Of a DNA stretch of 5,077 nt, positions 1 through 5,077 are shown piece after piece (positions within the stretch are counted from its first letter, which is position 1; each line of letters opens with the position of its first letter). A model generated the notes under the pieces. It did no database searches. It was given only the letters and a program-made list of their open reading frames with translations, and was not told where the DNA came from. Both the position numbers and the translations under genes were made by a program. This stretch comes from Nitrospira sp. (GTDB lineage Bacteria > Nitrospirota > Nitrospiria > Nitrospirales > Nitrospiraceae): assembly GCA_020697375.1 (NCBI GenBank), contig JAJFBJ010000183.1:1-5077 (forward strand), written 5' to 3'.

Positions 1-1
1 C

Positions 2-424
2 AAGCGGACCCGGCGGGCAGGAAAGGGACTGCTCAACCATGGCATTGCGCCGACTCACATCCTGACAAGTCCCCTGGTGCGGGCCCGCGAGACGGCCGAG
101 ATTCTTCAGAATCTTTTTCGCCCCAGGCTGATCGTGCGTATCTGCGAAGAACTCACTCCTGAAGCGGCGCCGGACAAATTATTTTCGTTGTTTGATACCC
201 TGCCACAGGATTCCGTGGTGCTGTGCGTCGGGCACGAGCCCCATTTGAGTTTGGCAGCCGGTATCCTCCTCGCGGGAAAACCGATCGCAGGTCTTTCGCT
301 GAAGAAGGCCGGCGCCTGTTTGATCAGGGTTGAAGGGGCCATACGGCCGGCGAAGGGCCATCTCGAATGGTGGACGACGGCGGCGCAACTTCGCGCGCTC
401 GGTGAACCCCTGGCACGATGTTAA
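2..424 (+). CDS. sixA: SixA-like phosphohistidine phosphatase, 5' end cut by window edge
   Basis: This is the C-terminal 140 residues of a histidine-phosphatase superfamily protein of the SixA type; the frame is open from base 2 and stops with TAA at 422-424. Visible SixA hallmarks are the ILTSPLVRARETAEIL segment (the arginine-rich 'SP..RA..TA' motif that helps hold the phosphate), an acidic EELTPEA segment, and VVLCVGHEPHLS, which carries the second catalytic His. The C-terminal LEWWTTAAQLRAL matches the family's usual end. The N-terminal RHG motif with the phospho-accepting His must lie upstream of the window, so activity cannot be judged. SixA proteins are small cytoplasmic enzymes that remove phosphate from phosphohistidine on signalling or phosphotransfer proteins. 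It converges on the kinase-like gene at 439-1161. The substrate here is unknown, and a role in the neighbouring phosphate locus is inference. Confidence 0.85.
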   Translation, partial: KRTRRAGKGLLNHGIAPTHILTSPLVRARETAEILQNLFRPRLIVRICEELTPEAAPDKLFSLFDTLPQDSVVLCVGHEPHLSLAAGILLAGKPIAGLSLKKAGACLIRVEGAIRPAKGHLEWWTTAAQLRALGEPLARC

Positions 425-438
425 GAGGGGCCAACTTC

Positions 439-1161
439 CTATGCCGTTCCAATGGCCGGTGAGGTGCGAGCCTGGGTTCCTGGCAGCAGCGGTTGAATGC
501 TGGCGCGGAGTTCGTTCTGAATCTCTTCGAGGGGCTTGCGGGCGTCGATCACTCGAAAGCTGAACTCTTCCGCCATTGAATCGAACTCTTTGATGAGGAG
601 GCCCTGATACTTTTTGAAGCTGTCGTAAAGGTCCCCGCCGAGACGAAGATCCATCCCGGATTCCCAATAGTTCATGCCCTTGCTCTCGATCACCCGCAAC
701 GCTAGCGTCTCGACATCGATGCGGAGGTAACAAACCAGGTCGGGAATCAGCGCAAAACCGAACACATCTCTGATCCATCGGCGGTCCCCGCTCCGTACGA
801 CATCGCGAGCGAACGCGGTATAGATATATCGATCGGCGAGGACGACGAAACCCGAGCGAAGCGCCGGAATGATCTGGTGCTCCAAGCGATCCGCAAAGTC
901 CGTCGCATACAACAGACTGAAGGACCAGCGATCCAGAATGTTTCCCTGTTTGGCCACTTCAATGGCCTTGGACATGAGATTCGATCTGGTCCATCCGGTG
1001 GTCACGACCCCATAGCCCTGTACTTCCAGCCAGTCCTGAAGCGATTGGATATGCGTTGAGCGGCCGACCCCGTCGGCCCCTTCGATCGCAATCAGCTTGC
1101 CCTTCAAGTCATTCGGATTGAGATACGTCAAACCGTCGCCAAAATAGCGTCCGCCGCCCAT
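439..1161 (-). CDS. Thymidylate-kinase-like P-loop protein, copy 2, with Walker A Lys replaced by Arg
   Basis: A 240-residue protein of the thymidylate kinase fold. After a short N-terminal lead (residues 1-20) comes KLIAIEG and the P-loop GADGVGRST (28-36), in which the normally invariant Lys is Arg34 (codon CGC at 1062-1060; two base changes from AAG, so unlikely to be a single sequencing error). Other blocks are TGWTRSNL (55-62) where true dTMP kinases carry the REPG loop, ADRYIYTAFARD (109-120) where they carry the DR...S..YQ thymidine pocket, and YWESGMDL (165-172) in the LID region. By eye about half of the core is identical to the upstream paralog. The ATG at 1161 is supported by AAGGAG at 1175-1170, 8 nt upstream, although it overlaps the end of the preceding gene by 53 bp. 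It is the last gene of the phoU-ppx group. It could be a weak kinase, or an inactive regulatory partner of copy 1. Calling it tmk would be unsafe. Confidence 0.8.
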   Translation of the reverse strand: MGGGRYFGDGLTYLNPNDLKGKLIAIEGADGVGRSTHIQSLQDWLEVQGYGVVTTGWTRSNLMSKAIEVAKQGNILDRWSFSLLYATDFADRLEHQIIPALRSGFVVLADRYIYTAFARDVVRSGDRRWIRDVFGFALIPDLVCYLRIDVETLALRVIESKGMNYWESGMDLRLGGDLYDSFKKYQGLLIKEFDSMAEEFSFRVIDARKPLEEIQNELRASIQPLLPGTQARTSPAIGTA

Positions 1162-1855
1162 GCGTTCCTCTCCTTGGTTTGTACTGCGTAAGGGCCTTGC
1201 TCACCATCGCCCGCATGTCTCCCTGTTGAATCGTGATGTCTTTCGTGGCATCCATGACGGTCAGTCCGAATTCATGCACGATCTTGTCGTACTCGGTCAG
1301 GATGCGCGACTGAAACAACAGGAAGCTTTCATTGATGTCCTGACTCAATCCTAAATCCATACCGGCTTCGTAATATTTCAGCTGCGCGCGGGTTCCGCCG
1401 AGCAGGCGCGACATGGCCACATCGATCGGCACATTGAAATAAAAGGCCAGGTCCGGTCTGATCGCAAAACTGTAGAGCTTGCGAACCCAGGAAGGCGAGA
1501 CCCCCCGCACCACATCGCGCGCGAACGCGGTATACATGTACCGGTCGGCCAAGACGAGCATGCCGGCCTTCAGCGGCGGAAGAATCTCATGGTACAACCG
1601 GCTGGCAAAGTCTGTCGCGTGCAGGAGACTGAAGGTGGTCGGGGTCAGGCTCTTGTTCTTCTTGCCCCGCTTCGTCGTGGTACGGACCAGGTTCGATGAG
1701 TTCCATTCGGTAAAAAATACCTTGTGGCCTTGAGATTCCAGCCACTTTTGCAAAAGCTGTAGCTGAGTGCTTTTTCCGGAACCATCGATGCCTTCCACGA
1801 TGATGAGTTTGCCGGGATAGGGATGCCGCGTCGTCAAGAGTCCCTGATTGGTCAT
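1109..1855 (-). CDS. Thymidylate-kinase-like P-loop nucleotide kinase, copy 1, intact Walker A
   Basis: A 248-residue protein of the thymidylate kinase fold. It shows a complete P-loop GIDGSGKST (22-30), TEWNSSNL (49-56), a basic stretch around 59-68 (TTKRGKKNK), ADRYMYTAFARD (103-114) and a LID-region block KYYEAGMDLGLS (160-171) followed by ESFLLFQSRILTEYD. Fold and P-loop support ATP-dependent phosphorylation of a nucleotide or similar small phosphate acceptor. The REPG loop and the YQ residues that recognise dTMP in canonical Tmk are absent, so the substrate is unassigned. The ATG at 1855 overlaps the ppx stop as ATGA, implying translational coupling; no strong Shine-Dalgarno is seen. The last 25 or so residues are an Arg-rich tail with no family match; its codons from 1161 to 1109 overlap the start of copy 2. 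A housekeeping tmk is expected elsewhere in the genome. Confidence 0.85.
   Translation of the reverse strand: MTNQGLLTTRHPYPGKLIIVEGIDGSGKSTQLQLLQKWLESQGHKVFFTEWNSSNLVRTTTKRGKKNKSLTPTTFSLLHATDFASRLYHEILPPLKAGMLVLADRYMYTAFARDVVRGVSPSWVRKLYSFAIRPDLAFYFNVPIDVAMSRLLGGTRAQLKYYEAGMDLGLSQDINESFLLFQSRILTEYDKIVHEFGLTVMDATKDITIQQGDMRAMVSKALTQYKPRRGTHGRRTLFWRRFDVSQSE
1170..1175 (-). promoter_or_regulatory. Shine-Dalgarno sequence of kinase-like copy 2
   Basis: AAGGAG on the minus strand lies 8 nt before the ATG at 1161, inside the coding sequence of copy 1. It supports the overlapping start and independent ribosome loading on the second kinase-like gene. Confidence 0.75.
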
Positions 1856-3405
1856 GTGGCCCCATTGTCGTGAGAGGTCACCATGAACTGAACCGGCCGT
1901 TTGAAGACCTTTTCGAACAGATCGCTGCGGGCCCGCGCGGCCCAGATTTCCAATTCCGCATCGCCCGACACTTGCAAGGTGATGATCACGGTCTTGCCGA
2001 GTTTCACATCGACGCTCTGCACCACGGCGAACTGACTGCGGTCCAAGCCGTCGGCAATGCGAAGCAGCGCGGACAGCACGTTGATGACGCGTTGCGTGCC
2101 CTGGGGCAGGGCAGTGAACTCATCGTGCTTTCTGTGGGGCACCGCCCGGCGGTGATAACGCGCGATGTTCGCTACCAGGTCGATTTCGTCGGCGGTAAAT
2201 CCGGACAGGTCGCTGTTCTTGATCAAATAATAAGCGTGCTTATGGTGCTGCCGCGGATTGATCAGATATCCGATATCGTGCAGGATCGCCGAGAACTCCA
2301 GCCATTCGCGCTCGCGCTGCCCGAATCCATGCAACGGTTTGGTTTGATCGAAAAGCCGTAGCGCGAGACCCGCTACATGGATGGCATGCGCCTCGGATAC
2401 GTGACAGCGGCGGGCCAGGGCCAGGATGTTTCGCCTTCGGACGTCCGGGATATCCCGTTCAGCCTGAATTCTATCGTGATGCCGCTGTATGAAGTCGTAA
2501 ATGACTCCTTCCCGGATGGCCTTATCACAAATCGTAATCTCGTCTTTTTGCAACAGGTCCAGCAGGATCCGGAATACCGTCGCCGCCGGCAGCAATGTGT
2601 CCACACGTTTCGGATCGAGGCCGGGAATAGCCAGGCGCGTTTTCAAGGTAGCATCGGCCAGGCGCTTTTCGGTCGCTGTGACTTCTTTCGCGGAAATTTT
2701 CGCCAGGTTCAGTTGCGGCAGCGGACGCCCCGTGCGTTGCAGATGAATCACCTCGGCCAGGTTGCCGGCCATTCCCGAAGTGGCAATCACCTGTTCGATC
2801 CGCTTGTTCTTGTAGGGGCCGAGCGCGCTCTTGAGCTGGCTGGTGACGGCTTCCTCCAACTCTCGTTGCATGGCTTTGGACGGCGGGGTCTTCGTCAGAT
2901 ACATGTCCTTCAGGCGGATTGCTCCCAGCTTGAGACTGCGGGCATGGAAGACCGATTCCCGGTTGCCGACGATCAGCTCGACCGATCCTCCCCCGATATC
3001 GATCACGAGCGTGGGCTGCTCTGGCAACGCCACGCTGTTCTGCACGCCGAGAAAGATCAAGCGGGCCTCTTCCGCGCCGGTAATGACACGTACGATCAGG
3101 CCCGTTTGCTGCGCGACATGATCCAGAAATTCGCCGCCATTGCGAGCCTCGCGCACCGCGCTCGTTGCCACGCCCTCGATCCGTTCATAGCCCTTGTTCC
3201 TGGCGAGGGTGACCAGGTTACGGATGACTTCCAGCCCGCGCATCATGGCCTGGTCGGAAAGCCGGCGCGAGGTGAAGACCCCGTCGCCCAAACGCGTCAT
3301 GTCTTTGAAGCGGTCGAGAATCTTATAGGAATAATCCGGCTGGACTTCCGCTAAGACCATATGAATGGAATTGGTGCCGATGTCGAGGACGGCGAGCTTG
3401 GGCAT
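1852..3405 (-). CDS. ppx: Ppx/GppA-family exopolyphosphatase with C-terminal HD-type domain
   Basis: A 517-residue cytoplasmic protein, close to the length of E. coli PPX. The N-terminal ASKHA-fold half has the two phosphate-binding loops DIGTNS (8-13) and DIGGGS (136-141), VATSAVREA (79-87), and ITGAEEARLIFLGV (108-121), where one of E112/E113 corresponds to the catalytic Glu. ATSGMAGNLAEV (208-219) fits the third nucleotide/phosphate loop. The C-terminal part (about 325-470) is HD-like, with H343, LHDIGY (375-380, H376-D377), QHHKHAYYLI (386-395), ARYHRR (415-420) and RIADGLDRS (449-457). Family members release orthophosphate from polyphosphate chain ends or hydrolyse pppGpp; sequence alone does not separate the two. 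The start ATG (3405-3403) directly follows the phoU TAG (3408-3406), and no good Shine-Dalgarno precedes it, so coupled translation with phoU is likely. The position after phoU favours the polyphosphate role. The unusually complete HD residues suggest a metal-binding C-terminal domain. Confidence 0.93.
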   Translation of the reverse strand: MPKLAVLDIGTNSIHMVLAEVQPDYSYKILDRFKDMTRLGDGVFTSRRLSDQAMMRGLEVIRNLVTLARNKGYERIEGVATSAVREARNGGEFLDHVAQQTGLIVRVITGAEEARLIFLGVQNSVALPEQPTLVIDIGGGSVELIVGNRESVFHARSLKLGAIRLKDMYLTKTPPSKAMQRELEEAVTSQLKSALGPYKNKRIEQVIATSGMAGNLAEVIHLQRTGRPLPQLNLAKISAKEVTATEKRLADATLKTRLAIPGLDPKRVDTLLPAATVFRILLDLLQKDEITICDKAIREGVIYDFIQRHHDRIQAERDIPDVRRRNILALARRCHVSEAHAIHVAGLALRLFDQTKPLHGFGQREREWLEFSAILHDIGYLINPRQHHKHAYYLIKNSDLSGFTADEIDLVANIARYHRRAVPHRKHDEFTALPQGTQRVINVLSALLRIADGLDRSQFAVVQSVDVKLGKTVIITLQVSGDAELEIWAARARSDLFEKVFKRPVQFMVTSHDNGAT

Positions 3406-4074
3406 CTAATAACTCGCGGAGGGGGCGACGTGCCGGATGTTCTTGCCTTCGACCATGTAGACGACCAGCTCCGCAATGTTGGTCGCGTGATCGGCAATCC
3501 GTTCGAGCGACTTGGCAACGAAGGTGAGCCGGATGGCGCGGGTGATCGTGCGCGTATCTTCCAGCATAAAGGAGAGGAGTTCTCGAAACAACTGCTCGTT
3601 CAATTCATCCACGAAGTCGTCGTCTGCGCAGACCTTCCGCGCCAGTACCGGATCCGAATTCACGAAGGAGTCCAGACATTCCTTCACCATTTGCATCGTC
3701 CAGTTGGCCATCCGCGGAATATCGATGTAGGGTTTCAGTTGCGGCTCGAGGTTCAATTCCAGCGCCCGCTGGGCGATGTTGTCGGCCAGATCGCCCATCC
3801 GTTCGAGTTCCGAGGATATCTTCATCCCCGTCGTGACGAAACGGAGGTCCCGGGCCGTGGGCTGCTGAAGGGCCAACAACTGAATGCAGAGATCGTCGAC
3901 CTCGACGTCGAGTCTGTTGACATCGTGATCCTGTTCGATGACGACCTCGGCTAAGTCCGAGTCCCGATCCACCAGGGCCTGCAGCGCCTGCTGAATCTGT
4001 GATTCCACGAGCCCCCCCATGCGAAGCAGCAGCCGCTTCAGGTGGGCGAGGTCCTGGTCGAAGTGTCGTTGCAT
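3406..4074 (-). CDS. phoU: PhoU, phosphate-transport and Pho-signalling regulator
   Basis: A 222-residue all-helical protein with the two PhoU repeats. The first carries QPTARDLRFVTTGMKI (71-86) and ELERMGDLADNIA (89-101); the second carries KSLERIADHATNIAEL (188-203). The E-R-(M/I)-(G/A)-D-x-A-x-N-I motifs are the metal-binding signatures of the family, and the length is normal. PhoU is a cytoplasmic, membrane-associated partner of the Pst transporter and, where present, the PhoR kinase; it represses the Pho response and restrains phosphate uptake. The ATG at 4074 is chosen because AAGGAG at 4087-4082 sits 7 nt upstream. An in-frame TTG 33 nt further upstream (4107) would add 11 residues without family similarity and is rejected. 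It lies downstream of pstB across a 222-bp gap and directly abuts ppx. No phoB or phoR is visible in the window. Confidence 0.95.
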   Translation of the reverse strand: MQRHFDQDLAHLKRLLLRMGGLVESQIQQALQALVDRDSDLAEVVIEQDHDVNRLDVEVDDLCIQLLALQQPTARDLRFVTTGMKISSELERMGDLADNIAQRALELNLEPQLKPYIDIPRMANWTMQMVKECLDSFVNSDPVLARKVCADDDFVDELNEQLFRELLSFMLEDTRTITRAIRLTFVAKSLERIADHATNIAELVVYMVEGKNIRHVAPSASY

Positions 4075-4081
4075 CGTCAGG

Positions 4082-4087
4082 CTCCTT
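4082..4087 (-). promoter_or_regulatory. Shine-Dalgarno sequence of phoU
   Basis: AAGGAG on the minus strand lies 7 nt before the ATG at 4074. It decides the phoU start in favour of this ATG over the in-frame TTG at 4107. Confidence 0.8.
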
Positions 4088-4091
4088 CTCT

Positions 4092-4108
4092 GGCAGGATG
4101 TTGACAAA
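4092..4108. repeat. Degenerate extra copy of the repeat arm in the phoU leader
   Basis: GGCAGGATGTTGACAAA on the plus strand matches the reverse complement of the element's right arm at about 14 of 17 positions. It lies in the same orientation as the left arm, about 75 bp away, and ends 4 bp from the phoU Shine-Dalgarno sequence. Bases 4092-4100 are perfectly complementary to 4285-4293. It may be a remnant of a second repeat copy, or a chance match. Confidence 0.4.
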
Positions 4109-4167
4109 CCATTTTTATGCCTCTGAGCACTAAGACATCTGTGAGTCAGGGGATGTGCAGGTTGTCC

Positions 4168-4292
4168 GCAGGATGGTCAAAATGGTCGTCCAGCGCGGCC
4201 GCAGCGAGCAAAGAGGCGAGGCGTACCCTTGCGGTACGTTGAGTCTCTGCGCGATGCGAGAACAAAGCTGGCGGCCATTTTCACCATCCTGC
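4168..4292. repeat. REP/MITE-like inverted-repeat element between pstB and phoU
   Basis: A 125-bp element is bounded by imperfect terminal inverted arms at 4168-4194 and 4267-4292. The arms match apart from two substitutions and one extra base; the outer GCAGGATGGT is perfectly inverted. The interior contains a second, nested hairpin (4212-4248), so the whole can fold as a long stem with a branched top. There is no coding capacity. From memory, very similar sequences (arms beginning GCAGGATG and a GTACC...GGTAC core) are scattered between genes in Nitrospira genomes; this was not verified by search. Its right end stops four bases short of the pstB stop codon. It may be a non-autonomous mobile repeat that now affects mRNA stability or read-through between pstB and phoU. 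That function is inference. Confidence 0.8.
4212..4248. repeat. Nested hairpin in the core of the inverted-repeat element
   Basis: CGTACC (4222-4227) and GGTACG (4233-4238) form a perfect 6-bp stem around a 5-nt loop. Outside it, AGAG (4212-4215) pairs with CTCT (4245-4248), joined by one Watson-Crick pair, G-T wobbles and a two-base internal mismatch. There is no following T-run in either direction, so it does not look like an intrinsic terminator. It is described as structure within the larger element. Confidence 0.65.
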
Positions 4293-4310
4293 CGGTTTAT
4301 CCGAACCGGC
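4291..4310. other. Perfect 7-bp inverted repeat spanning the pstB stop codon
   Basis: GCCGGTT (4291-4297) and AACCGGC (4304-4310) form a perfect 7-bp stem with a 6-nt loop that includes part of the pstB stop codon, and it shares two bases with the end of the intergenic element. No T-run follows on the minus strand, so a classical intrinsic terminator is not supported. Confidence 0.4.
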
Positions 4311-5073
4311 CGGTAATATAGTCTTCGGTCCGTTTGTCCCGCGGTGTCGTGAAAATGGTTTTCGTGTCACCGAACTCCACCAATTCTCCCATCAAGAAAA
4401 ACCCGCATTGCTCGGAGACGCGCGCGGCCTGCTGCATGTTATGCGTCACGATGACGACGGTGTAGATCTCTTTCAGTTTATGAATGAGTTCCTCGATCTT
4501 GCCGGTCGCGATCGGATCGAGCGCGGAGCAGGGTTCGTCCATGAGAATGACTTCGGGCTGTACCGCGAGCGCGCGCGCAATGCACAGACGCTGCTGCTGT
4601 CCCCCGGACAATCCCAACGCGCTCTGCTGGAGCCGGTCCTTAGCCTCCTCCCAAAGTCCCGCTCCCTGCAAGCTGTTCTGGACCAGTTCGTCCAGCCTAC
4701 GCTTGTCCTTGGTGCCATGCAAACGCGGTCCGTAGGCCACGTTGTCGTAGATCGATTTGGGAAAGGGATTCGATTTCTGAAAGACCATGCCCACCCGCTT
4801 CCGAAGATCGGTCACATTGATATCGGGATCGTAAATATCAACGCCGTCGAGCTCCACTCGTCCTGTTGCGCGCGCGCCTTCCACCAGATCGTTCATGCGA
4901 TTCAGACAACGCAGCAGGGTGGATTTCCCGCATCCGGAGGGCCCGATGAACGAGGTCACCGAATGTGCCCGCACCGTCAGTGCCACCTGTGACAGAGCCT
5001 GCCGCTGGCCATAATAGAAATCCAAGTTCCGGACCAGTATTTTGACATTGAGGGCGGACGTCGTCGGCTGCAT
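4297..5073 (-). CDS. pstB: PstB, ATP-binding subunit of the phosphate ABC transporter
   Basis: A 258-residue ABC ATPase with all functional motifs: Walker [10 protein letters not shown] (44-52), Q-loop VGMVFQK (Q99), the PstB-typical [17 protein letters not shown] (101-117), signature LSGGQQQR (155-162), Walker B VILMDEP (175-181), D-loop SALD (183-186) and switch His211 in VTHNM. The [13 protein letters not shown] block and the CLNRMND segment after Walker A separate PstB from other importer ATPases. On the inner face of the cytoplasmic membrane it would dimerise, bind PstA and PstC, and power import of phosphate delivered by PstS. The ATG at 5073-5071 gives the normal family length; only four bases lie upstream in the window, so its ribosome-binding site and the expected pstA or pstC neighbour cannot be seen. 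The TAA stop (4299-4297) lies four bases from the intergenic inverted repeat. Confidence 0.97.
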   Translation of the reverse strand: MQPTTSALNVKILVRNLDFYYGQRQALSQVALTVRAHSVTSFIGPSGCGKSTLLRCLNRMNDLVEGARATGRVELDGVDIYDPDINVTDLRKRVGMVFQKSNPFPKSIYDNVAYGPRLHGTKDKRRLDELVQNSLQGAGLWEEAKDRLQQSALGLSGGQQQRLCIARALAVQPEVILMDEPCSALDPIATGKIEELIHKLKEIYTVVIVTHNMQQAARVSEQCGFFLMGELVEFGDTKTIFTTPRDKRTEDYITGRFG

Positions 5074-5077
5074 GGCG

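Noticed and set aside
179..778. Minus-strand open frame spanning the end of the kinase-like gene and sixA
   Set aside because: Its translation shows no family features and it overlaps two well-supported genes in other frames.
2377..3354. Long plus-strand open frame opposite ppx (325 codons)
   Set aside because: It lies wholly antisense to a clear Ppx/GppA gene, has no recognisable domain, and is the type of mirror frame expected in GC-rich coding DNA.
3361..3954. Plus-strand open frame opposite phoU (197 codons)
   Set aside because: It is a shadow of phoU with no protein family features; phoU has both family motifs and a ribosome-binding site.
4101..4106. TTGACA resembling a sigma-70 -35 box on the plus strand
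   Set aside because: No matching -10 box lies 16-18 bp downstream, it points away from phoU, and it falls inside the degenerate repeat arm.
4075..4167. Possible Pho box or promoter in front of phoU
   Set aside because: The minus-strand leader was scanned for direct CTGTCAT-like repeats and for a -35/-10 pair. Only weak A/T-rich pieces were seen, too poor to call.
4168..4292. Intrinsic terminator after pstB
   Set aside because: The hairpins are long and imperfect and no T-run follows any of them on the minus strand; a repeat element explains the structure better.
4408..4992. Plus-strand open frame opposite pstB (194 codons)
   Set aside because: It is antisense to a fully canonical PstB and shows no motif of its own.

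Overview
The window looks like chromosomal DNA of a GC-rich Gram-negative bacterium, most likely a Nitrospira-type organism (Nitrospirota). The taxon call rests on protein character and on an intergenic inverted repeat at 4168-4292 that resembles, from memory, a dispersed repeat of Nitrospira genomes. It was not checked by search. The content is a phosphate and polyphosphate locus. Five genes lie on the minus strand, apparently transcribed right to left. A sixth gene enters from the left edge on the plus strand.

Right to left on the minus strand: pstB (4297-5073), the ATPase of the high-affinity phosphate ABC transporter; a 222-bp gap holding the inverted repeat and the phoU leader; phoU (3406-4074), the Pst-linked phosphate-signalling regulator; a Ppx/GppA-family exopolyphosphatase with a C-terminal HD-type domain (1852-3405), whose ATG directly abuts the phoU stop; and two tandem paralogous thymidylate-kinase-like P-loop proteins (1109-1855 and 439-1161). 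Coupling is tight throughout: 0 bp between phoU and ppx, a 4-bp ATGA overlap between ppx and the first kinase, and a 53-bp out-of-frame overlap between the two kinases. On the plus strand, the 3' part of a sixA-like phosphohistidine phosphatase gene (2-424) ends 14 bp from the converging end of the second kinase gene.

PstB powers phosphate uptake, PhoU senses or limits it, and Ppx/GppA degrades polyphosphate or (p)ppGpp-type substrates. The two kinase-like proteins are the least understood part. They share a signature that differs from true dTMP kinases at both expected nucleotide-recognition sites, and the distal copy has Arg in place of the Walker A Lys. A catalytic plus regulatory (or inactive) kinase pair tied to phosphate or polyphosphate metabolism is the most interesting possibility here, but their substrate cannot be read from sequence. 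No tRNA, rRNA, CRISPR array, transposase or convincing terminator was found. The only stretch without a gene of any size is the 222-bp pstB-phoU gap.
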